Positions 1 through 5,133 of a stretch of 6,936 bases of DNA are shown in pieces. Numbering within the stretch: position 1 is the first letter of the stretch; the number at the start of each line of letters is the position of its first letter. The stretch lies in NCBI GenBank assembly GCA_903873045.1, contig CAIQND010000610.1, positions 1 to 6,936 of the forward strand, given 5' to 3'. Made by a program: the position numbers and the translations under genes. This stretch comes from an uncultured Methylococcaceae bacterium (lineage in GTDB: Bacteria; Pseudomonadota; Gammaproteobacteria; Methylococcales; Methylomonadaceae). The notes beneath the pieces are model-generated. The model saw nothing but the letters and a program-made list of their open reading frames with translations. It was not told the origin of the DNA and ran no database searches.

Positions 1-135
1 ATTTTTTATGCCAAAAAAATAGTGTTCTTGTGTTTTTTTTCAAGCTTTTGATATGTAAATAAAAAACAATCAATACATGGATTAAAAGCGGGGGCATTTT
101 TATAAAATATATTTTCACCACCCCACAATGGAACT

Positions 136-954
136 ATGAACACAAAGCAACCCTCAAGAAAACATCAAAAGCGTATTTTAATATATTGTCAATCCCTATT
201 GAATAAAAAACTTGATGATCAAGTGATAGAAAACATTAAGCAATGGGAAAACACGTTCCAAAAGGCGAGTCAGGCAGGTGATGAACTTGCCAAGCAACAA
301 GCTGAACATCAACGCAGTGAATATACCAAAGCGCGTGAAGCCCTGATGTTATTCAAAACCCGTTTGGGACGCTTTGTCAGAGTCTATAACTATATTGCCC
401 AACTTATCTTTTTTGATGATGCCGATCTGGAAAATTTCGCCTCGTATGCCAAGTTATTAGCCAAACGCTTACAAGGCGTCGCGCCGGAGCAAATCGACTT
501 GTCCTCACTGGTGCTGACAAATTATGAAATCAAGTCGAATAGTGTGCCCGATGGGGTAAAAGAAGAGTTGCTTTTAGAGCCCATTAAACCTGATGGTGGC
601 ACCGGTAATGATCGGGAAAAAGAGTTTTTAAAAGACATCATTAAGCGCATTAATGAGCTTTTTGGTGACATAGCACCGATTGTTGACCAAAAACATTTTG
701 CAGCGCAGATTGCGCAAAAAACCCAAGAGAACGCTTTGGTCTATGAGCAAATTAATGCCGTTCAAAATACCAAAGCACAGGCCATGACCGGTGACTTAGC
801 CAGTGCCGTCGCGCAATCAGTCATTCAGGCAATGGCTTCCCATGATGCCATTGCCAGAACCTTGTTAAAAGACCAACAAAGCATGAACGATTTTGTCGGG
901 ATAATTTACGATCTGGTTAAAGCAGGGAATGGCAATAATATGTTGGGGTTGTAG
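136..954 (+). pseudogene. Orphan C-terminal fragment of a type I restriction enzyme R subunit (HsdR-like)
   Basis: The 272-residue product resembles only the C-terminal helical region of type I restriction R subunits. That region follows the nuclease and helicase motor domains and contacts the modification subunits. Recognisable family stretches are FKTRLGRFVRVYNYIAQ (about residues 73-89) followed by FFDDADLE, IDLSSLVLTNYEIK (120-133), FLKDIIKRINELFG (164-177) and MNDFVGIIYDLV (250-261) near the natural C-terminus. Full R subunits are roughly 800-1100 residues, so the nuclease motif and all DEAD-box helicase motifs are missing. The frame is closed by a stop at 103-105, and there is no good Shine-Dalgarno before the ATG at 136. 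No hsdM or hsdS lies nearby. I read it as a remnant, most likely not functional. The frame itself is clean, so an adopted stand-alone domain cannot be excluded. Assignment is from remembered family motifs, not a search. Confidence 0.65.
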
Positions 955-989
955 TGTTACGGCATAAAAATAAAGGTAGCGCTTTCATT

Positions 990-1122
990 GTAAGTATTCA
1001 AGCCCCCTCGCTATGCTCTCCCCCTTTGAAAAAAGAGGAGAGCATAGCGAGGGGGCAGAGAGATTTATCTAATAAAATCTCCCCTAACCTTTCTTTGTCA
1101 AAGAGGGGGACTGAATAATTAC
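990..1122. mobile_element. IS66-type miniature inverted-repeat element, copy 1, with enlarged hairpin
   Basis: This 133-bp copy starts GTAAGTATTCA (990-1000) and ends TGAATAATTAC (1112-1122), imperfect terminal inverted repeats matching at 10 of 11 positions. The same ends and the same internal segments (CCCCCTTTGAAAA, ATTTATCTAATAAAATCTCC, AAAGAGGGGGACTGAATAATTAC region) recur at 4341-4443. GTAA termini are characteristic of the IS66 family, and copy 2 adds an 8-bp target duplication. No target duplication is visible around this copy (CTTTCATT before, GAAACAAA after), so it is older or rearranged. It is 30 bp longer than copy 2 because of an extra long hairpin. It has no coding capacity. Confidence 0.75.
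1002..1056. repeat. Perfect 20-bp inverted repeat (hairpin) inside the element
   Basis: The left arm at 1002-1021 (GCCCCCTCGCTATGCTCTCC) is exactly complementary to the right arm at 1037-1056, with a 15-base loop (1022-1036). It is absent from the sister copy at 4341-4443, which has only a short CCCCCTTTGAAAAAGGGGG hairpin at that place. It follows the hsdR fragment but is not trailed by a T-run, so I do not call it an intrinsic terminator. Confidence 0.8.
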
Positions 1123-1281
1123 GAAACAAATAGAATAACCTGGAAATATGGACACTGACAACGGGCAAGTTTTTATCTGTGATTAAACAAAATAGCTCAG
1201 ATGTCTGCTTTTGATCGTTACTTGATGCGCACTACTTCGAATTTGACTCAATGGTTTAGCTTTCAAGTATTACTGCACTAA
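1123..1281. other. Gene-free spacer with nothing recognised
   Basis: This stretch separates two miniature elements. The longest start-to-stop reading frame noticed, from an ATG at 1148, is only a dozen codons without a ribosome site. I see no RNA gene, clear promoter or repeat in it. Confidence 0.5.
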
Positions 1282-1381
1282 GGAATGTGCATGAAATAAC
1301 ATAGGCATCTTGCTCCCTCTCCCTCTGGGAGAGGGCTGGGGTGAGGGAATATAAATGGTCAAGTTATTTCATGCACAATCC
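1282..1381. mobile_element. 100-bp miniature inverted-repeat element, copy A
   Basis: The element runs from GGAATGTGCATGAAATAAC to GTTATTTCATGCACAATCC, so the two ends are inverted repeats of 19 bp with one mismatch. TAA stands immediately outside on both sides (1279-1281 and 1382-1384), consistent with a 3-bp target duplication. The centre is a CCCTCTCCC / GGGAGAGGG hairpin (1315-1323, 1327-1335) followed by GGCTGGGGTGAGGG. Copies B and C are also exactly 100 bp and also flanked by TAA. It has no coding capacity, so it must be moved by a transposase elsewhere. TNA-type 3-bp duplications are known for the IS1031 group of IS5, which is a possible but unproven source. Confidence 0.85.
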
Positions 1382-1464
1382 TAAGTTGCTTTTATAGAAA
1401 ATTCTTGTATACCTTTATTACCATAAAGGGTGTGGGCATTAAATTTTGTTGGGAGGAATTTATC

Positions 1465-1629
1465 ATGAAAATATTAACCACGTTAGGCGTTTTAATTTTT
1501 TTGTTTTTTTTGATGTTAATTAACTGTAGTCGTGGTTGTTCACCGGCAGAGTTTTCGGTAACCTTGTTTCCAATAATCTTGATTTCACTCTTTATTTGGT
1601 ACCGATTATCTGCCAAAAAGCCTGATTAA
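1465..1629 (+). CDS. Small two-helix membrane protein of unknown function
   Basis: This encodes a 54-residue protein. The ATG at 1465 is preceded by a strong GGGAGG ribosome site (1451-1456, 8 bases away). That makes it far more likely than the TTG at 1405, which would extend the frame to 74 residues. The product has a hydrophobic segment from about residue 4 to 20 (LTTLGVLIFLFFLMLINC), a short loop with CSRGCSP (two cysteines three residues apart), a second hydrophobic segment (about 29-46) and a basic tail RLSAKKPD. The first segment could be a signal anchor; C20 is not in a clear lipobox, so I do not call a lipoprotein. The acetyltransferase gene starts 2 bases after its stop, so the two are probably cotranscribed. 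No family recognised. Confidence 0.6.
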   Translation: MKILTTLGVLIFLFFLMLINCSRGCSPAEFSVTLFPIILISLFIWYRLSAKKPD

Positions 1630-1631
1630 CT

Positions 1632-2213
1632 ATGGCTGACTTTTTTGATGTCCAAGTCATCACATTGATTGATTTAAGGTCAGATCAATACGGTCTTTTG
1701 ATATCAGATCTGGCAGAAATTATTTGCGAAGTATTCAGTGAGCCACCCTGGAACGAGAGTTTTTCAGCGCCAAGAATCACGTTTGGACTGGGTTTCGAAA
1801 TGATGAGAAAAAATGCCATACTGGTCATCGCAAGGCATAAAAAAGAAGGTCATCTTATAGGTTATATTCTTGGTCAGGAGTTGGTTGTGGAGTCTGATGA
1901 TCCGCGTGATCAGACTTTTTTTAAGATTTCGGGTGGCTATGCTTTGGATTTTCTGGCTAATAACAACCAGCGAACTTTTTATGTGGGTGGTCTGGGTGTA
2001 AGATCAAAATATCGTCGATTGGGTGTTGCAGAGCAGTTGTCTACCACATTGATTTCGGAGTTACGCCGACATAAGTTTGATTATCGGATAGGTCGAACAG
2101 ACTTGCAAGCCTATGGCATGCGCAAGCTGTATAGTAAACAAGGATTCAAAGAATTGCCGGTTCATGACATTAATTACCCAGAGCGCAGTGACTGGTTGTT
2201 GTCGTTAAATTAA
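1632..2213 (+). CDS. GNAT-family N-acetyltransferase
   Basis: This 193-residue protein has the GNAT acetyl-CoA-binding core. The beta-4 strand FYVGGLGV (about 116-123) leads into the pyrophosphate-binding motif R-x-x-G-x-A at residues 128-133 (RRLGVA) and helix alpha-3. Motif B follows as MRKLYSKQGFKEL (163-175), the usual Y-x-x-x-GF pattern. The family transfers acetyl from acetyl-CoA to an amine on a small molecule, peptide or protein; the acceptor cannot be read from the sequence. The N-terminal part (LAEIICEVFSEPPWNESF) resembles GNATs with a substrate-side helix after beta-1. Its ATG is 2 bases beyond the stop of the membrane-protein gene and has no ribosome site of its own, which points to translational coupling. 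It lacks a DNA-binding antitoxin partner, so a GNAT toxin role is unsupported. Confidence 0.85.
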   Translation: MADFFDVQVITLIDLRSDQYGLLISDLAEIICEVFSEPPWNESFSAPRITFGLGFEMMRKNAILVIARHKKEGHLIGYILGQELVVESDDPRDQTFFKISGGYALDFLANNNQRTFYVGGLGVRSKYRRLGVAEQLSTTLISELRRHKFDYRIGRTDLQAYGMRKLYSKQGFKELPVHDINYPERSDWLLSLN

Positions 2214-2261
2214 CACTTAAGAATGATGTTTTTGGTCGTATTTTTCGGCCACCACAAAAAG

Positions 2262-2399
2262 CGGGACAGATAAATAAAACCGGCCTATTGATTCCGGGAG
2301 CGCTGAGCCCCAGCTCGGCGTAGTCACCCATAGTCAGTAATCGGTTTGACTATCCCGTGCCGAGCTGGGACTCGGCGTTCCCATAAAGTTATCTGTCCC
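2262..2399. repeat. Compound palindromic element with nested inverted repeats
   Basis: The outer arms CGGGACAGATAA (2262-2273) and TTATCTGTCCCG (2388-2399) are a perfect 12-bp inverted repeat. Nested inside are 24-base arms (2296-2319 and 2358-2381, matching at 21 of 24 positions, core CCCAGCTCGGC / GCCGAGCTGGG). At the apex is ATAGTCA / TGACTAT (2330-2336, 2346-2352). The whole can fold into one long interrupted hairpin. GCCGAGCTGGGACTCGGCGT-type palindromes recur in several gammaproteobacterial genomes, from memory. No second copy is in this window, and no clear target duplication is seen. Confidence 0.75.
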
Positions 2400-2441
2400 G
2401 GCTCTTAGTTGGTAGCCTATTTTTCAGGTCAAATAAGGTAA

Positions 2442-2541
2442 GGAACATGCATGAGATAACTTGACCATTTATATCCCCTCACCCCAGCCCTCTCCCGGTG
2501 GGAGAGGGAGCAAGATGTCCGAGTTATTTCATGCGCATTCC
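2442..2541. mobile_element. 100-bp miniature inverted-repeat element, copy B (inverted)
   Basis: This is the same element as copies A and C but in the opposite orientation: its reverse complement matches copy A with about 12 differences by hand count. TAA flanks it at 2439-2441 and 2542-2544. The CCCTCTCCC / GGGAGAGGG core hairpin is preserved. It sits 74 bp upstream of the photolyase-related ATG, so whatever promoter that gene uses must lie in those 74 bp or be read through or supplied by the element. Confidence 0.85.
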
Positions 2542-2615
2542 TAAGTTGTTGCATCACTGTCCGGAAAAAATTCAAATAATAGACTGACTATTTTAAATAA
2601 GGAAAATAAAGCTGT

Positions 2616-2978
2616 ATGACCACTGTTACCTTGATTTTCCCTCATCAACTTTTCGCCAATCATCCCTGCATTGTAAAAGATCAGGCTGTTTATCTCATTG
2701 AAGAATGCCTGTTTTTCAAGCAATACCGTTTTCATCAGCATAAACTGGTATTACATCGGGCCAGCATGAAAAAATATGCCCGTTTGTTAGATCAACTCGA
2801 TGTAAAGGTGCACTATATTGACAGCCAAAATGAGTTAAGTGATGTCAGGAAGTTGATCAATCACCTGGCTCAACAAAACATTACCGGGATACAGTTTGCC
2901 GATGTTGCCGATAACTGGTTAAAGACCCGTATGAGCCATTTGCGCTGCTCGGTAAGCCTTGATATTTCTAGTCTGTAG
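2616..2978 (+). CDS. N-terminal fragment of the photolyase-related protein
   Basis: This open frame encodes 120 residues. The first 105 are native and form most of the N-terminal alpha/beta (antenna) domain, beginning VTLIFPHQLFANHP, the usual L-x-x-PHQLF...HP start of this family. LVLHRASMKKYA and the strand-helix pairs VKVHYIDSQ and ITGIQFADVADNWLKTR follow. The last 15 residues (MSHLRCSVSLDISSL) are read from the inserted element, and the frame ends at a TAG at 2976-2978 inside it. A ribosome-site-like AAGGA lies at 2599-2603, about 12 bases before the ATG, a rather long spacing. The fragment has no FAD-binding part and is unlikely to function alone. Confidence 0.75.
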   Translation: MTTVTLIFPHQLFANHPCIVKDQAVYLIEECLFFKQYRFHQHKLVLHRASMKKYARLLDQLDVKVHYIDSQNELSDVRKLINHLAQQNITGIQFADVADNWLKTRMSHLRCSVSLDISSL

Positions 2979-3178
2979 CGCCCCGTAAAATTCGTTCACC
3001 CCAATTTTCAACGGTAGAATCAGGGGTTGAGGGGGGTAGATTTTAATGAAATGCGTTTTTTACAAATTTCCACCCCAGAATTAAAGCTAATAATTACAAT
3101 ATGTTAGAATGATAAAATAATTTGTTAAAAATAAATTATCTTATTAATCAAGGTGTTATTTTACAGCGCAAATGGCTC
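2933..3178. mobile_element. 246-bp non-coding insertion element with 15-bp terminal inverted repeats
   Basis: The ends GAGCCATTTGCGCTG (2933-2947) and CAGCGCAAATGGCTC (3164-3178) are perfect inverted repeats. CGTAT directly outside on both sides (2928-2932 and 3179-3183) is a 5-bp target duplication. The flanking host gene becomes one continuous reading frame when the element is removed, which independently confirms the borders. The interior has a C/G-rich part (about 2979-3078) and a very A/T-rich part (about 3080-3160). It holds no transposase frame, so this is a non-autonomous element. I cannot place its parent family from the ends; 5-bp duplications occur in several families. Confidence 0.9.
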
Positions 3179-3214
3179 CGTATCAAAAGTAGTTGCAACA
3201 CTCATAACATCAAT

Positions 3215-4378
3215 ATGACTGAAACGGCATCACCGAATTTTTTAAATACGCTTACTGGTGTAAAACCCTTTTTCGATAAAAAGAAAACCTATTTTCAAAC
3301 AGCCTTTTATATTGAGCAGCGCAAGCAACGGTTAATCTTGTTGGATACAGATGGACATCCGCTCGGAGGTCAATGGACTTTTGATGTAGACAATCGCCTC
3401 AAGTATCCAAAAAAAGACCAGCCGCCCGTAGTCACTGCTGCAAAAGACGATAGCCATGTAAAAGAAGCCAAATCTTATGTCGCGAAATATTTTCCCGACA
3501 ACTATGCCAGTACGGAAAATTTTATTTATCCAACCGACCATGCCGACGCTTCTCTCTGGCTGGAGGAGTTTTTGGAAACGCGTTTTGAAAAATTCGGCAG
3601 TTATGAAGATGCGATGGTAGGGAATGAACATTATTTACATCATTCCGTGTTAACGCCCATGCTGAATATTGGTTTGCTTTCTCCACAACAAATTATCGAT
3701 AGGGCTTTACAAGTAGGCGACAACAAAAATATCCCCTTGAATTCTTTAGAAGGCTTCATCAGGCAAATTCTGGGCTGGCGCGAGTTTATCCGGATTGTCT
3801 ATGAACGGGAAGGCGGCAAGCAACGGAACAAAAATTTCTGGGGCTTTGACAGAAAGATTCCGGACAGTTTTTGGCAAGGTACAACGGGGATTTTCCCGGT
3901 CGACAATGTGATACAAAAACTATTGCAAACGGGTTACAGCCATCATATCGAACGCTTGATGGTCATGGGTAACTTTATGCTGCTTTGTGAGTTTCATCCT
4001 GATGAGGTCTATCGCTGGTTTATGGAAATGTACGTGGATGCCTATGATTGGGTGATGGTGCCTAATGTCTATGGCATGAGCCAATTTGCGGATGGTGGCC
4101 TGATGACGACCAAGCCCTATATCAGCGGAAGTAATTACCTGCTGAAAATGAGTGACTATCCAAAAGGTGCCTGGACTGAAATATGGGACGGCTTATTTTG
4201 GCGCTTCATGCATGTACACAGGGAGTTCTTTTTGAAAAACCCACGGATGGGTATGCTGATAAAAATGTTTGATAAAATGCCGGAAGAGAAAAGAACTAAA
4301 CACATCGATGTTGCAGAAAACTTTCTAAAGCAACTCAATGGTAAGTATTCACCTCCCCCTTTGAAAAAGGGGGATTGA
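3215..4378 (+). CDS. C-terminal, FAD-domain fragment of the photolyase-related protein
   Basis: The frame is open from at least 3122 (TTG, inside the inserted element). The ATG at 3215 is the first within native sequence, but it has no ribosome site. The 387-residue product contains the DPRP helical FAD/DNA-binding region: SPNFL, FYIEQRKQ, PLGGQWTFDVDNR (about 3356-3394), HHSVLTPMLNIGLLSP, GFIRQILGWREFIR, SHHIERLMVMGNFMLL (about 3940-3990), MYVDAYDWVMVPNVYGMSQFADGG and TTKPYISGSNY. From SSC onward it has only two cysteines, and the segment after KPYISGSNY (KMSDYPKGAWTEIWDGLFWR) has none. The three C-terminal ligands expected of iron-sulfur bacterial photolyases are therefore missing. The last residues, KYSPPPLKKGD, come from the inserted miniature element rather than from the gene. 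Confidence 0.75.
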   Translation: MTETASPNFLNTLTGVKPFFDKKKTYFQTAFYIEQRKQRLILLDTDGHPLGGQWTFDVDNRLKYPKKDQPPVVTAAKDDSHVKEAKSYVAKYFPDNYASTENFIYPTDHADASLWLEEFLETRFEKFGSYEDAMVGNEHYLHHSVLTPMLNIGLLSPQQIIDRALQVGDNKNIPLNSLEGFIRQILGWREFIRIVYEREGGKQRNKNFWGFDRKIPDSFWQGTTGIFPVDNVIQKLLQTGYSHHIERLMVMGNFMLLCEFHPDEVYRWFMEMYVDAYDWVMVPNVYGMSQFADGGLMTTKPYISGSNYLLKMSDYPKGAWTEIWDGLFWRFMHVHREFFLKNPRMGMLIKMFDKMPEEKRTKHIDVAENFLKQLNGKYSPPPLKKGD

Positions 4379-4443
4379 GGGGGATTTATCTAATAAAATC
4401 TCCTCTAACCCCTCTTTGTTAAAGAGGGGGACTGAATAATTAC
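4341..4443. mobile_element. IS66-type miniature inverted-repeat element, copy 2, with 8-bp target duplication
   Basis: This 103-bp element starts GTAAGTATTCA and ends TGAATAATTAC. ACTCAATG stands directly outside on both sides (4333-4340 and 4444-4451), a perfect 8-bp target duplication. GTAA ends with 8-bp duplications are the hallmark of the IS66 family. Inside are two hairpins, CCCCCTTTGAAAAAGGGGG and CCCCTCTTTGTTAAAGAGGGG, giving the whole element a near two-fold symmetry. It has no coding capacity of its own but supplies the last codons and the stop of the photolyase fragment and separates that gene from its terminator. Confidence 0.9.
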
Positions 4444-4467
4444 ACTCAATGAACGATAAAGCAATCT

Positions 4468-4490
4468 AAAAACCTGTCGAAGGTTTTTTT
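4468..4490 (+). terminator. Rho-independent terminator of the photolyase-related gene
   Basis: The stem AACCT (4471-4475) / AGGTT (4481-4485) has the loop GTCGA and is extended by AAA/TTT pairing. It runs into a stretch of T residues (4484-4490). It begins 9 bases after the ancestral TAA at 4457-4459, the normal place for a terminator, and supports the inferred original gene end. The stem is short, so strength may be modest. Confidence 0.6.
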
Positions 4491-4591
4491 ATCCAGCTTC
4501 ACAACCGGAGCCTATAGTCGCAGAATACCTTTACTTTTTCTTTTTTGCAGAGCCACAGCAACTTGATTTATTCACTACCCAGGACAATTAA

Positions 4592-4996
4592 ATGACAGCG
4601 TTATCTCAAACAAAATCAGCGGTGCTTATGCCCAAAGTCACCTGCTTTCATGATGGCGAATGTCCCATCTGCAATATTGAAATCAAGGCAATGAAAAAAC
4701 TCGATAAAGAGGGCAACATTAATTGGGTGGATATTAGCCAAGACAAGGTTGCGTTGGCAAAAGCGGGATTGACCTATAAACAGGCAATGGATCGCATGCA
4801 CGTCATCGACGAGAACCAGCAACTGCAATCGGGTGTACTCGGGTTCTTACAAGTTTGGAAGCAGCTTCCTTATTACCGCCGCATCGCGCCAATTATCGAG
4901 AACGTACCTTTGCTATTGCCGTTGATGGAATTTTGCTATCGTATTTTTGCTCGGTATCGTTTGCCGCTTACCGGAAAAAAACAGCTTAAAGAATAG
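4592..4996 (+). CDS. DCC-family (DUF393) thiol-disulfide oxidoreductase-like protein
   Basis: This 134-residue protein carries the signature D-x-x-C-x-x-C as DGECPIC (residues 21-27) directly after the first strand VTCFHDG. This is the thioredoxin-like start of the DCC/DUF393 family. A hydrophobic helix (about 99-122, IIENVPLLLPLMEFCYRIFARYR) near the C-terminus is also typical. The family's biochemical role is not settled; a redox function is inferred from the CxxC pair. The start at 4592 is chosen because AGGA lies at 4581-4584, 7 bases upstream. A second ATG at 4628 would also keep the motif but lacks a ribosome site. Family members are often encoded beside photolyase and cryptochrome genes, as here. 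The terminator at 4468-4490 suggests a promoter of its own in 4491-4591, though I cannot pick one. Confidence 0.85.
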   Translation: MTALSQTKSAVLMPKVTCFHDGECPICNIEIKAMKKLDKEGNINWVDISQDKVALAKAGLTYKQAMDRMHVIDENQQLQSGVLGFLQVWKQLPYYRRIAPIIENVPLLLPLMEFCYRIFARYRLPLTGKKQLKE

Positions 4997-5012
4997 ATAT
5001 TCTAATAAATAA

Positions 5013-5112
5013 GGAATGTGCACGAAATAACTTCGGCATCTTGCTCCCTCTCCCTTTGGGAGAGGGCTGGGGTGAGGGAATATAAATGGTCAAGTTATTT
5101 CATACGCGTTCC
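5013..5112. mobile_element. 100-bp miniature inverted-repeat element, copy C
   Basis: It is exactly 100 bp with about 8 differences from copy A by hand count, in the same orientation. TAA flanks it at 5010-5012 and 5113-5115. It lies between the converging ends of the DCC gene (stop at 4996) and the DASH cryptochrome gene (stop at 5134). Its CCCTCTCCC / GGGAGAGGG hairpin could be transcribed from both sides, but it lacks a T-run. Confidence 0.85.
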
Positions 5113-5133
5113 TAAAGGCTGTGTAGTTTGGAT

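Larger units (their letters stand above)
2616..4378 (+). pseudogene. Photolyase/cryptochrome-related gene (DPRP type), disrupted by two insertions
   Basis: Two open segments belong to one deoxyribodipyrimidine photolyase-related protein: residues 1-105 from 2616-2930 and the rest from 3182 onward. They are separated by a 246-bp element (2933-3178) flanked by CGTAT. Removing the element and one CGTAT joins NWLKTR to IKSSC in frame. At the 3' end an IS66-type element (4341-4443) flanked by ACTCAATG replaces the original ending. Removing it gives ...KQLNER and a TAA at 4457-4459. The rebuilt protein is about 493 residues, close to the roughly 500-residue norm for this family. Neither segment has any other frameshift or stop, so the damage looks recent. 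Family members bind FAD and repair UV photoproducts or sense light. As it stands the gene should not yield a normal protein. Confidence 0.85.

Noticed and set aside
1392..1616. Minus-strand open frame opposite the small membrane-protein gene
   Set aside because: It overlaps a better-supported plus-strand gene with a strong ribosome site, and shows no recognisable domain.
1632..2213. GNAT toxin of a toxin-antitoxin pair
   Set aside because: The partner is a membrane peptide, not a ribbon-helix-helix or helix-turn-helix antitoxin, and the gene order and coupling do not match that class.
2236..2260. GGTCG-TATTTTT-CGGCC hairpin after the GNAT gene as a terminator
   Set aside because: The stem is short with a G-U pair and is followed by ACCACAAAAA, not a T-run.
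2976..3010. TGTAGCGCCCCG with nearby TTCACCCC repeats inside the 246-bp element, resembling an IS21-type end
   Set aside because: The true borders are fixed elsewhere by perfect inverted repeats and CGTAT duplications. No matching inverted end or istA/istB sequence is present.
3122..3214. TTG at 3122 as the real start of the C-terminal photolyase fragment
   Set aside because: It lies inside the inserted element, has no ribosome site, and the first 19 residues are element sequence unrelated to the family.
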